From: DATIRA01 sp964553405
GTDB lineage: Bacteria; Pseudomonadota; Gammaproteobacteria; Steroidobacterales; Steroidobacteraceae
NCBI GenBank assembly: GCA_964553405.1
Contig: CAZKLS010000004.1
Span: 1 to 64,000 of the forward strand
Direction of reading: 5' to 3'
Length of the DNA: 64,000 bases
How positions within the stretch are numbered: position 1 is the stretch's first letter; each line of letters starts with the position of its first letter. This document shows positions 35,447 through 43,473 of this stretch, piece after piece. The notes under the pieces are model-generated. The model was not told where the DNA came from. It was given only the letters and a program-made list of their open reading frames with translations, and did not search any database. The position numbers were made by a program, and so were the translations under genes.

Positions 35447-36805
35447 ATGAGTTCAAGCAACGCCGCAACCAGCGACCGCCGCTCCTGGCTCGAGCGCCTG
35501 CTGGCCGCGTTCACCGAGGTGCGGGCCGGCGAAGGCCTCTCGGCGCTCGCGCTGGCCTTCAACGTCTTCCTGATCCTGGCGACCTACTACCTGATCAAGC
35601 CGGTGCGTGAAGCGCTGATCCTGTCCGTACCCGGGGGGCCGGAGATCAAGAGCTACGCTTCCGCGGGACAGGCGCTGCTGCTGCTGGTCGCGGTGCCGGC
35701 CTACGGCTGGCTCGCGAGCCGCACGCCTCGCATGCGCCTGATCGACACGGTGACGCTGATCTTCGTCGCCTGCCTGGTCTGCTTCTACCTGCTGCTGCAC
35801 AGCGGCGTGTCGATCGGTATCGCCTTCTTCCTCTGGGTGGGCATCTTCAACCTGATGATCCCGGCGCAGTTCTGGGCCTTCGCCAACGACATCTACACCC
35901 CCGACGAAGGCAAGCGCCTGTTCGTGCTGATCGCGTTCGGCGCGTCGCTCGGCGCCGTGTTCGGCAGCTTCCTCGCGAACCGGCTGATCCCGTTGATCGG
36001 CGTCCACGAGATGCTGCTGCTGGCTGCCGCGGTGCTCGCCTCGACGCTGGTGGTGACACACTTCGTCGCGCATCGCGAGCGACGGCGCTTCTCGGCACCG
36101 GCCCCCGGCGCGACGGACGCGGCAGCGGAGGAGCCACTGGCCGGTGACAACGCGTTCGCAATGGTCTTCAGGAACCGCTACCTGCTGCTGCTCGCGGTGA
36201 TGCTGCTGCTCAACAACTGGGTGAACTCGAACGGCGAGTACATCCTCGGCCACATCGTCAAGGACGCCGCCGTGGACTTCGCCGACGGTCGTGACCCGGC
36301 CGTGCAGGAGGAATTCATCGCCTCGTTCTACTCGAAGTACTTCGGCGTGGTGAACCTTGCAGGCATGCTGCTGCAACTGTTCGTCGTATCACGCGTAATC
36401 AAGTACATCGGCGTTCCTCTCGCGATCTGCCTGCTGCCCGCGATCACCTTCGGCGGCTGGCTGTTCGTCGCGGCACTGCCGGTGCTCGGCGTGGTCCGCT
36501 GGGTGAAGACCGTCGAGAACTCGACCGACTACTCGCTGCAGAGCACGCTGAAGCAGGTCATGTACCTGCCGACGAGCCGCGCCGAGAAGTACAAGGCCAA
36601 GCAGGCCATCGACACGTTCTTCGTACGGGCCGGAGACGTCTGCTCGGCCGCGCTGGTGTTCGCGGCCATCCACCTGCTGGCGCTCGACGTCCGCGGCTTC
36701 GCGATCGCGACGCTGCTGCTCTGCGCGACGTGGCTCGGAGTCTCGATTCTGCTGGGACGACGGTTCCGGGCACTGGTCCCGGGCGGGCCCGGGACGCAGA
36801 AATGA
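35447..36805 (+). CDS. Npt1/Npt2 (ATP/ADP translocase-like) nucleotide transporter family protein
   Basis: A 452-residue membrane protein with about 12 predicted transmembrane segments. It shares the characteristic blocks of the Tlc/NTT family (TC 2.A.12): YYLIKPVREALIL near the start, and TVENSTDYSLQSTLKQV, YLPTSRAEKYKAKQ and IDTFFVRAGD in the second half. Characterised members in Rickettsia, Chlamydia and plastids exchange ATP/ADP or import nucleotides. Free-living bacterial homologues exist and are mostly uncharacterised, so both substrate and direction are open. Its operon place between an exported phosphoesterase and a solute transporter suggests moving nucleotides or phosphate compounds across the inner membrane. 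The next gene's ATG overlaps its stop by 4 bases. Confidence 0.88.
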   Translation: MSSSNAATSDRRSWLERLLAAFTEVRAGEGLSALALAFNVFLILATYYLIKPVREALILSVPGGPEIKSYASAGQALLLLVAVPAYGWLASRTPRMRLIDTVTLIFVACLVCFYLLLHSGVSIGIAFFLWVGIFNLMIPAQFWAFANDIYTPDEGKRLFVLIAFGASLGAVFGSFLANRLIPLIGVHEMLLLAAAVLASTLVVTHFVAHRERRRFSAPAPGATDAAAEEPLAGDNAFAMVFRNRYLLLLAVMLLLNNWVNSNGEYILGHIVKDAAVDFADGRDPAVQEEFIASFYSKYFGVVNLAGMLLQLFVVSRVIKYIGVPLAICLLPAITFGGWLFVAALPVLGVVRWVKTVENSTDYSLQSTLKQVMYLPTSRAEKYKAKQAIDTFFVRAGDVCSAALVFAAIHLLALDVRGFAIATLLLCATWLGVSILLGRRFRALVPGGPGTQK

Positions 36806-39006
36806 GCGCTGCTGAGGCCGCCCCGGGCGGGCTGGCCGCCTGGTGGTTCCGCTCCAGCCTGACGTTGCGCATCGTCGCGGGGCTCGCGCTGGGCGTGCTC
36901 GCGGGACTCTTCTTCGGCGAGGAAGTCGTCGCGCTGCAGGGGCTGGCCCGCGCGTACATCGGCCTGATGCAGATGACGGTGCTGCCGTACCTCGTCGTCG
37001 CGCTGGTCCTCGGTCTCGGCGGACTCAGCCCGCGCGAAGCCGTCCAGCTCGCAAAGTACGGGGGACTCACGCTGCTCGTGTTCTGGGGACTGGCGCTGGC
37101 AGTCGTGGCGCTGATGCCGGTGACTTTCCCCGAGTACCAGTCGGCCTTCTTCTTCAGCACGAGCCTGCTCCACCCGCATGAGCCGCTCTCGCTGGTCGAC
37201 CTGTACGTCCCGGCCAACCCGTTCCACTCGCTGGCCAACAACATCGTGCCTGCAGTGACGCTGTTCAGCGGCGCGGTCGGTGTTGCGTTGATCGGCGTGC
37301 CCGGCAAGGAGCGCTTCCTCGGTGCACTCGAAGTCCTGATGCATGCCCTCGGCCGCGTCACGCGGTTCGTCGTCGAGCTCACGCCGTTCGGCGTGATTCC
37401 GATCGCGGCGCTGGCCGCCGGCACGCTGTCGCTCGAGGAACTGGCCCGGCTGCAGGTCTACTTCGTGACGTTCCTGGTCGCCGCGCTGCTGATCGGCGCC
37501 GTGCTGCTGCCGTCGCTGGTCGCGACGGTCACGCCGATACGCTATCGCGAGGTACTCGGCGCCAGCAGCGACGCGGTGCTGACGGCCTTCGTGACCAGCA
37601 ACGTGTTCATCGTGCTGCCGATGCTCGCGGAGCACTGCGAGAAGCTCGCCGCCCGGCACGGCTTCGACAAGGGCGACGCCAGATCCGTGCCCGAGGTCGT
37701 GGTGCCGATCGCGTTCAATGCGCCGACGGCCGGCAAGCTGCTCACCTTGCTGTTCGTGCCGTTCGCGGCCTGGCTCTCGGGTCGCCCGCTCGTGGGCAGT
37801 GAATACCCGGGCCTGATGCTCGCCGGACTGTTCAGCTATTTCGCCAAGGCGCAAGTGGCACTGCCTTTCCTGATGGACCTGGTCGAGGTGCCGCAGGACC
37901 TGTTCCAGCTCTACATCCCCACCACGCTGCTGAACGGCAAGCTCGACTCCGCAGTCGGCGCGATGAGCCTGTTCGCTTTCTCGGCCATCGTCACGACGGC
38001 CATGGCGGGCCGCCTGCAGTTCTCCGTCGGACGACTGCTTCGATTCCTGCTGGGCTCGGCCGTGCTGTCTGCGGTCGCGGTGGGGCTGACGTCGTGGGCG
38101 CTCTCCCGACTGGTGGACACCAGCTACACGAAGGCCGAAGTCGTCGCATCGATGCATCTGTCCCGTGCGCCACCGCCCACGACCGTTTACAGCGGACCGG
38201 CGCCGTTCGATCCGTACTCACGGATGGACCTGACGCCGCTCCAGCGTATCCGGGCGCGCCAGACGCTGCGGGTCGGCTACCAGCACGGACGGCTGCCATT
38301 CAGTTTCCGCAACCGGCAGGGGGACCTCGTAGGCTTCGACATCGAGATGGTCAGCAGGATGGCCAAGGATCTCGGCGTGCGCCTCGAGTTCGTGCCGATC
38401 CAGCTCGACGGGTTCGACACACAGCTCAACTCGGGGGACGTCGATCTCGTCTCCAGTGTCGCCTACACGCAGCACTGGGTCGCACGCGTTCGCCTGTCCG
38501 CGCCATACATGGACGGCACGATCGGACTGCTGGTCCGGGACTCGCGCCGCGACGAGTTCGCAAACCTGGAGTCCATTGCGGGTCACGAACACCTGAAGAT
38601 CGGTATCCCCGGCCGTGCGGAGCTGTATGAGGACTACGTGCAGGCGCTGGTCGGCTCGACACCGTACGAGCTCGTGAACCTGGAGAGCTGGCAGGACTAC
38701 TTCGACGGGCAGCATCCGGAAATCGACGCGGTGCTCGGCCTCGCCGAGGTGGCGACGGCGTGGTCGCTGCTGCACCCCGAATACTCGGTCGTGATACCGC
38801 GAGACGCGGTCATACGACGGCCGCTCGGCTTCGCAACGGCACTCGACGCTGCGGACTTCGCCGAGTTCGTCGACGAATGGATCGTGCTGCAGCAGGCCCG
38901 AGGCGAAATCCAGCAGGCCTACGACTACTGGATCCTCGGCAAGGGCGCGGAACTCAAGTCGCCCCGCTGGTCGATCGCCCGCGACGTGCTCGGCTGGACC
39001 CGCTGA
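36802..39006 (+). CDS. DAACS dicarboxylate/amino-acid symporter fused to a family 3 solute-binding domain
   Basis: A 734-residue fusion. Residues about 15-430 form an SDF (DctA/GltP-like) symporter with about eight membrane helices; the HP2/TM8 region reads VPIAFNAPTAGKLLTLLF. After a last helix and a linker, residues about 475-734 are a periplasmic binding-protein domain (SBP_bac_3): IRARQTLRVGYQHGRLPFSFRNRQG, DLVGFDIEMVSRMAKDLGV. The binding domain probably faces the periplasm and hands amino acids or carboxylates to the carrier, or gates it. ATGA overlap with the nucleotide transporter gene shows translational coupling. The fusion is read from one uninterrupted frame. Confidence 0.9.
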   Translation: MSAAEAAPGGLAAWWFRSSLTLRIVAGLALGVLAGLFFGEEVVALQGLARAYIGLMQMTVLPYLVVALVLGLGGLSPREAVQLAKYGGLTLLVFWGLALAVVALMPVTFPEYQSAFFFSTSLLHPHEPLSLVDLYVPANPFHSLANNIVPAVTLFSGAVGVALIGVPGKERFLGALEVLMHALGRVTRFVVELTPFGVIPIAALAAGTLSLEELARLQVYFVTFLVAALLIGAVLLPSLVATVTPIRYREVLGASSDAVLTAFVTSNVFIVLPMLAEHCEKLAARHGFDKGDARSVPEVVVPIAFNAPTAGKLLTLLFVPFAAWLSGRPLVGSEYPGLMLAGLFSYFAKAQVALPFLMDLVEVPQDLFQLYIPTTLLNGKLDSAVGAMSLFAFSAIVTTAMAGRLQFSVGRLLRFLLGSAVLSAVAVGLTSWALSRLVDTSYTKAEVVASMHLSRAPPPTTVYSGPAPFDPYSRMDLTPLQRIRARQTLRVGYQHGRLPFSFRNRQGDLVGFDIEMVSRMAKDLGVRLEFVPIQLDGFDTQLNSGDVDLVSSVAYTQHWVARVRLSAPYMDGTIGLLVRDSRRDEFANLESIAGHEHLKIGIPGRAELYEDYVQALVGSTPYELVNLESWQDYFDGQHPEIDAVLGLAEVATAWSLLHPEYSVVIPRDAVIRRPLGFATALDAADFAEFVDEWIVLQQARGEIQQAYDYWILGKGAELKSPRWSIARDVLGWTR

Positions 39007-39026
39007 GCGCGCCGTCGCCGGCGCTC
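39005..39026. terminator. Possible bidirectional hairpin between convergent stops
   Basis: GAGCGC (39005-39010) and GCGCTC (39021-39026) form a 6-bp stem around a GC-rich 10-base loop, exactly between the stop codons of the symporter fusion and the convergent PliI gene. Neither strand has a T tract, so intrinsic termination is uncertain. Confidence 0.3.
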
Positions 39027-39649
39027 TAGTACTCGACGGTCCGATCGAGCTTCAGCAGCCAGCCGGCCTCGCCTGGCACCAGCTTGTACTGCAGCTGGCG
39101 CGTGCCGCCCGACGGAGCGGAGTTCGTGTCTCCGGCCTTGTAGACCGGGAAGCGCCGCACCAGCGTGTTCTCGACGACGGCAAACTGGTCGTGCCCCATG
39201 TAACCCCGGGCCTCGGCAGCATCCTCCCCGAGCGGTGGCAGGTAGATCTCGCTCAGCGACTTGCGGTTGTTGGCTGCGTAGGCCACCAGCGAGCCGTAGG
39301 ACCCGCTGCCGGCCGAATTCACGTACACGTACACCTCGGGCGAGCCGTCCGCGTTCAGGTCGGCCACTTCGGCGCCGGCGACCGACCCGTCCACCTCGCG
39401 CACGATCGTCGAGTTGTCGACCTCCAGTCCGGACGGCTGGATGGTCAGCGTGTTGATCGACGAATCGTTCGGACAGCTCAGCCGGAAGCGGACACCCTGC
39501 AGTTCCAGCGTCTGCTCGAACGGGCCGTCGGCGGTGGCGGTGGGTACCGGCGGTTCGCTTGTCTGCTGCCGCTGCTCCGCGGCCGCCGCCGTCAGTAACG
39601 GCAGCATGCAGGCCGCCAGCACGACGTGGAAATACGATAGCTCACGCAT
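39026..39649 (-). CDS. pliI: PliI-type periplasmic inhibitor of I-type (invertebrate) lysozyme
   Basis: A 207-residue protein with a signal peptide (about 1-24, TAAAA-EQR). The core contains GAEVADLNADGSPEVYVY and SAGSGSYGSLVAYAANNRKS, followed by LSEIYLPPL, blocks I associate with the PliI family of Aeromonas. PliI binds I-type lysozymes of invertebrates in the periplasm and protects peptidoglycan. That suggests contact with invertebrate hosts or grazers, or use against similar muramidases. The gene is about 11 bases from the cardiolipin synthase gene on the same strand and convergent with the transporter operon. Confidence 0.88.
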   Translation of the reverse strand: MRELSYFHVVLAACMLPLLTAAAAEQRQQTSEPPVPTATADGPFEQTLELQGVRFRLSCPNDSSINTLTIQPSGLEVDNSTIVREVDGSVAGAEVADLNADGSPEVYVYVNSAGSGSYGSLVAYAANNRKSLSEIYLPPLGEDAAEARGYMGHDQFAVVENTLVRRFPVYKAGDTNSAPSGGTRQLQYKLVPGEAGWLLKLDRTVEY

Positions 39650-39660
39650 GTCGGATCACC

Positions 39661-41073
39661 TCAAAGTACCGGCGCGGCAAGGCGCGACAGGCTGACGCCG
39701 AGGCGCCACCAGAAAGACTTGCTTTCGAACTCACCCGGATCGATCGGCACGGCGTGCCGGAAGTCCTCCTCGAACATCTTCTCCATCTCGGCGGCGAAGT
39801 CGCGGTCGGCGACCAGTGCCGTCACCTCGAAGTTCAGCCGGAAAGAGCGGTTGTCGAAGTTCGCCGTGCCCACGGTCGAGACCTCGTCGTCGACCAGCAT
39901 GACCTTTTCGTGCAGGAACCCCGGCTGGTAGGCGTAGAAGCGGATGCCGAGGTCGCGCAGCATGTACATGTAGTGGAACGCCGCAAGGAAAACCGGCAGG
40001 CTGTCGCCCTTGCCGGTCGTGATCACGCGCACGTCCACGCCGCGCAGTGCCGCCAGCTGCAGCGCCTTGACCACCGCCTCGTCCGGAACGAAATACGGCG
40101 CCGACAGCCAGATGCGCTTTCGGGCCGAGTTCAGCGCCGTCACGAACATCAGCCCCGCCGATTCGAGCCGCTGCGTGGGGGCGGACGGGAAGATCATCGC
40201 GCGGACGTCGCTGCCCGGAGATTCCTTCGGCACCCAGTCGAGCTCGGGAATTTCACGCGTCGCCCAGTACCAGTCCGACAGGATTGCGACCTGCAACTCC
40301 GTCACGACCGGACCCTCGAGGCGTACGTGCGTGTCCCGCCAGGGGGTGAATTCCGGGTCCAGCCCCAGATACTCGTCGCCGACGTTGTGGCCGCCGACCC
40401 AGCCCGTCACGCCGTCCACCACCACCATCTTGCGGTGATTGCGGAAATTGAGCTGGAAGCGGTTGCCCGAACCCTGCGTGGGCTTGAACGAGGATACCTG
40501 CACGCCGGCAGCCTTCAATTCGTCGAGGTACCGCCCCGGCAGCCCCTTGCTGCCCACCTCGTCATACAGCATGTACACCCGCACGCCCGCGCGGGCACGC
40601 TCGATCATGGCCTGCTGCATGCGACGACCGAGCCCGTCGTCGTGGAACATATAGAACTGGACCAGGACATAGCGCTCCGCCCTGGCGATGCCGGCCGTGA
40701 TGCTGTCGAACGTGACCTCGCCGTTCACGAGCAGTTCGACGCTGTTGCCACGAGTCATCTTCATGCCGGAGAGTTCGCTGACGGCCCTGTAGACCTCCTG
40801 CACGGACTCGTCCTGCACGGTCCAGGGGTCGAGATTGCGTTTTATCTGAGCGAACAGCTCCTCGATCTCCTGCCTACGCTCCTCGAAGGCCTCGAGCGCG
40901 CCGCCGAACTTGCTTCGCCCGAGGACGAGATACGCGGGAACCGCGACGAACGGCGCGGCCACCAGCGAAACCGCCCAGGCGACGGCCCCCTGTGACGTCC
41001 TTGCCGTCATGACTGCGTCGATCGCGGCAATGACACCGGCGACGTAGAATGCAGTGACTATCCAGGCGATCAA
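39661..41073 (-). CDS. cls: Cardiolipin synthase (ClsA-type, phospholipase D superfamily)
   Basis: A 470-residue protein with two N-terminal membrane segments (about 1-60). Two HKD phosphodiesterase motifs follow: NHRKMVVVDG (about residue 215) and LHEKVMLVDD (about residue 385), each continuing into the family GG/GTANFDNRS region. It condenses two phosphatidylglycerols to cardiolipin and glycerol at the inner membrane. Length (470-490) and order match ClsA. The PliI gene follows closely and may be cotranscribed. Confidence 0.95.
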   Translation of the reverse strand: MIAWIVTAFYVAGVIAAIDAVMTARTSQGAVAWAVSLVAAPFVAVPAYLVLGRSKFGGALEAFEERRQEIEELFAQIKRNLDPWTVQDESVQEVYRAVSELSGMKMTRGNSVELLVNGEVTFDSITAGIARAERYVLVQFYMFHDDGLGRRMQQAMIERARAGVRVYMLYDEVGSKGLPGRYLDELKAAGVQVSSFKPTQGSGNRFQLNFRNHRKMVVVDGVTGWVGGHNVGDEYLGLDPEFTPWRDTHVRLEGPVVTELQVAILSDWYWATREIPELDWVPKESPGSDVRAMIFPSAPTQRLESAGLMFVTALNSARKRIWLSAPYFVPDEAVVKALQLAALRGVDVRVITTGKGDSLPVFLAAFHYMYMLRDLGIRFYAYQPGFLHEKVMLVDDEVSTVGTANFDNRSFRLNFEVTALVADRDFAAEMEKMFEEDFRHAVPIDPGEFESKSFWWRLGVSLSRLAAPVL

Positions 41074-41201
41074 TGCAGCGTCTCCCCTCGACCCGCGGAT
41101 CCACGCTCCGCGGCGATGTTGCTCCGATCCATGCGTCCTCGACCGATCACAGGATGCTCATCCGACTGTGTAGAATCGACCTGCCCGGCCGTCCCGTCAA
41201 A

Positions 41202-41216
41202 TGACAGGCACTGTCA
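41202..41216. repeat. Perfect inverted repeat upstream of the AsmA-like gene
   Basis: TGACAG-GCA-CTGTCA is a perfect 6-bp inverted repeat with a 3-base spacer, about 53 bases before the preferred start at 41269 and within the spacer from the divergent cls gene. It could be an operator or mRNA hairpin. No further copies were searched for systematically. Confidence 0.35.
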
Positions 41217-41268
41217 GGACACGGCCGGCAGTCAGCAGGGCGAGCCGAACGGCCGCCAGGGGCAACCG

Positions 41269-43473
41269 TTGACCGATCTCCCATCGCCGACCAATGCCAC
41301 TGACGGCGTCACCTACAGGCTGCTGCGCCGCGGCGCGTACACGCTGCTGCTGCTCTACGGCACCTACCTGGTTGCCGGCAACCTGTTGCTCAACACCCCG
41401 ATCGGCCACCGGCTCGCGAACCCGAAACCGGAAAAGGCGCAGGTCGGCTGGGACCGGGCGCTGACGATAATCCCGACCCACGTGAAGGTCTGGAACCTGC
41501 GCGTCGCCGGCAACGTGCGCCGCACGGTCTGGTCGGTACAGGCGGACCAGGCGAGCGGCCGGTTGGCCCTGCTGCCGCTGCTGCGCCGGACGATCAGCGT
41601 CCGGGGCCTGGTCGGCGAACAGGTGTCCGGTGGTGCGAGCCTGATCGACAACCCACGGCCTGCGTCTGAAGCACGCCCGGGCGGCTGGACACTGGAGTTC
41701 GACGAGATCTCGGTGCAGTCGATGCGCCATGCCTACTTCAACGACCTGGTGCTGGTCGGCGAGGGGCGCGTCACCGGCGGCTTCCGCAAGACCATGCGCG
41801 GCGGCGCAACGGAACTGCTGCCCACCGAATTCGAGGTGCCGGACGCGGTGCTCTGGAGAGAGGGCACGGCACTGCTGCGCGAGGCAAAGCTGACCGGGAC
41901 GATTGCAATGGCGCCGAACACGCGTGCCGAGGCGCCCGGAGTCCGCAAGCTGCTCTGGCTCGATGCCGATGTGGCGGTGGACGGCGTGACACCCGGCCTG
42001 CGGATCCTTGTTGACGACCAGCAACGTCCGCAGCTGGTGCCGACCGACAGGCAGGGGCAAGTCTCGGCGCAGCTCGGCTGGCGGCGCGGTCAACTCCGGC
42101 CCGGCACCAGCGTGCAGTTCGACGCACCGGTCGACGCCAGCGTCGCCGGGAAAGAGGTCCCCGGCTCGAGCGAATTATTGATGCAGGTGGACGAACGGCA
42201 GGTTGAACTGAAGGCCAAACTCGGCACCGGGTCGGCCTCTCACTTCCACGCCGACGCGGACCTGGTGATGAGCGGAACCTCGATACCGATCCCGATCGAA
42301 TCGGTGACGGAGATCGTATCGCGGACTGCCGGACACGTGGACGCGACCTGGCAGTTTCAGTCGCTTTCCTGGCTGACGGGCCTGATCCGGGCACCCGCGC
42401 TGGTGTCCTTTGACGGCTCCGGCAGCATCGTCGCGGACCTCACTATCGCCGATGGCAAGATCGCGGCCGGCAGCCGCCTGGACGTTCCCGCGGTCACGGC
42501 GGTCGTCAGCGCAATGGGAAATGACTTCAGTGGAGCGGCGCAAGCCGAGATCGCATTCGAGCCCGCCGAGCGCGTCAATGGCGTCAGGCCCCGGCTCCGG
42601 GCCCGGATGCAGGAGTTTCGGGTGGCGCCGGGCGACTCGCCACAGAACCCCTACGTCGAGGGGCACGACCTGAGGCTGGAAGTGACCGTGGACGACATGG
42701 AAGGCGAACTCAAGGACAGCTATCGCGCCCACCTGGTCTTCAACGATGCGGACGTGCCCGACCTGCGTGTCTACAACCGTTACCTGCCGAACCAGCAGGT
42801 CAGGATCCTGGCCGGAGCGGGGCTGCTGAGCGGCGATCTCAGGCTCGACGGCGAAGGACAGGTGGGCCGCGGCGAGCTGCGCGTTGCGGCGAACGACGCC
42901 AGGATCGACGTCGCCGGGATCGGACTCAAAGGAAGCCTGCAGACTGACGTCCGGCTGCGCCGTGCGGATCTCGCGAATCGCAATCTGGACGCCAGCGGCA
43001 GCCGGATCGCACTGAAGGGCCTGAGCGTCGAGGCCCCGGCCGATCAGGCCAGGTCCGACTGGTGGGCCACGCTCGAACTCGCCGCCGCAACGCTGGACCT
43101 GGACAAGCCGGCAGCACTGGATGCACGGCTGAATGTCAGCATGAAGGACTTGAGCGTGCTGCTGGAGCTTTTCGCGCAGAAGAAGCACTTCCCTCACTGG
43201 GTCGCCAATGTGGTCGACGAGGGTCAGGCCGACATGAGCGGCCACCTGCGGTGGAAGGACCAGGCGCTGGTTCTAGACAGGTTCTCGGGCAGCAACGACC
43301 GATTTCACGCGCAGGCACGACTGCGGCTGCACGACGGCCAGCGCAAAGGCGACCTGTACCTTGGCTGGCACAAGCTCGGCCTCGGCCTGGAGCTCGATGG
43401 CGAAAAGAAGGATTTCCGATTCATCCAGCCTCGCAAGTGGTTTGAGTCCCGGCCGGACCTGCTTCCGCGCTGA
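41269..43473 (+). CDS. AsmA-like envelope protein
   Basis: A 734-residue protein with one N-terminal membrane segment (about residues 18-36) and a long repetitive beta-rich periplasmic body, the pattern of AsmA-family and related lipid-transport proteins. Sequence similarity is diffuse; no short motif is diagnostic. The C-terminus reads KKDFRFIQPRKWFESRP. I prefer the TTG at 41269, which has AGGGG 6-7 bases upstream, over ATG 41116, whose extra 51 residues are cysteine- and proline-rich with no conserved look. Probable role: phospholipid homeostasis between the membranes, by family analogy only. The 3' end overlaps the convergent monooxygenase gene by 53 bases. Confidence 0.65.
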   Translation: MTDLPSPTNATDGVTYRLLRRGAYTLLLLYGTYLVAGNLLLNTPIGHRLANPKPEKAQVGWDRALTIIPTHVKVWNLRVAGNVRRTVWSVQADQASGRLALLPLLRRTISVRGLVGEQVSGGASLIDNPRPASEARPGGWTLEFDEISVQSMRHAYFNDLVLVGEGRVTGGFRKTMRGGATELLPTEFEVPDAVLWREGTALLREAKLTGTIAMAPNTRAEAPGVRKLLWLDADVAVDGVTPGLRILVDDQQRPQLVPTDRQGQVSAQLGWRRGQLRPGTSVQFDAPVDASVAGKEVPGSSELLMQVDERQVELKAKLGTGSASHFHADADLVMSGTSIPIPIESVTEIVSRTAGHVDATWQFQSLSWLTGLIRAPALVSFDGSGSIVADLTIADGKIAAGSRLDVPAVTAVVSAMGNDFSGAAQAEIAFEPAERVNGVRPRLRARMQEFRVAPGDSPQNPYVEGHDLRLEVTVDDMEGELKDSYRAHLVFNDADVPDLRVYNRYLPNQQVRILAGAGLLSGDLRLDGEGQVGRGELRVAANDARIDVAGIGLKGSLQTDVRLRRADLANRNLDASGSRIALKGLSVEAPADQARSDWWATLELAAATLDLDKPAALDARLNVSMKDLSVLLELFAQKKHFPHWVANVVDEGQADMSGHLRWKDQALVLDRFSGSNDRFHAQARLRLHDGQRKGDLYLGWHKLGLGLELDGEKKDFRFIQPRKWFESRPDLLPR

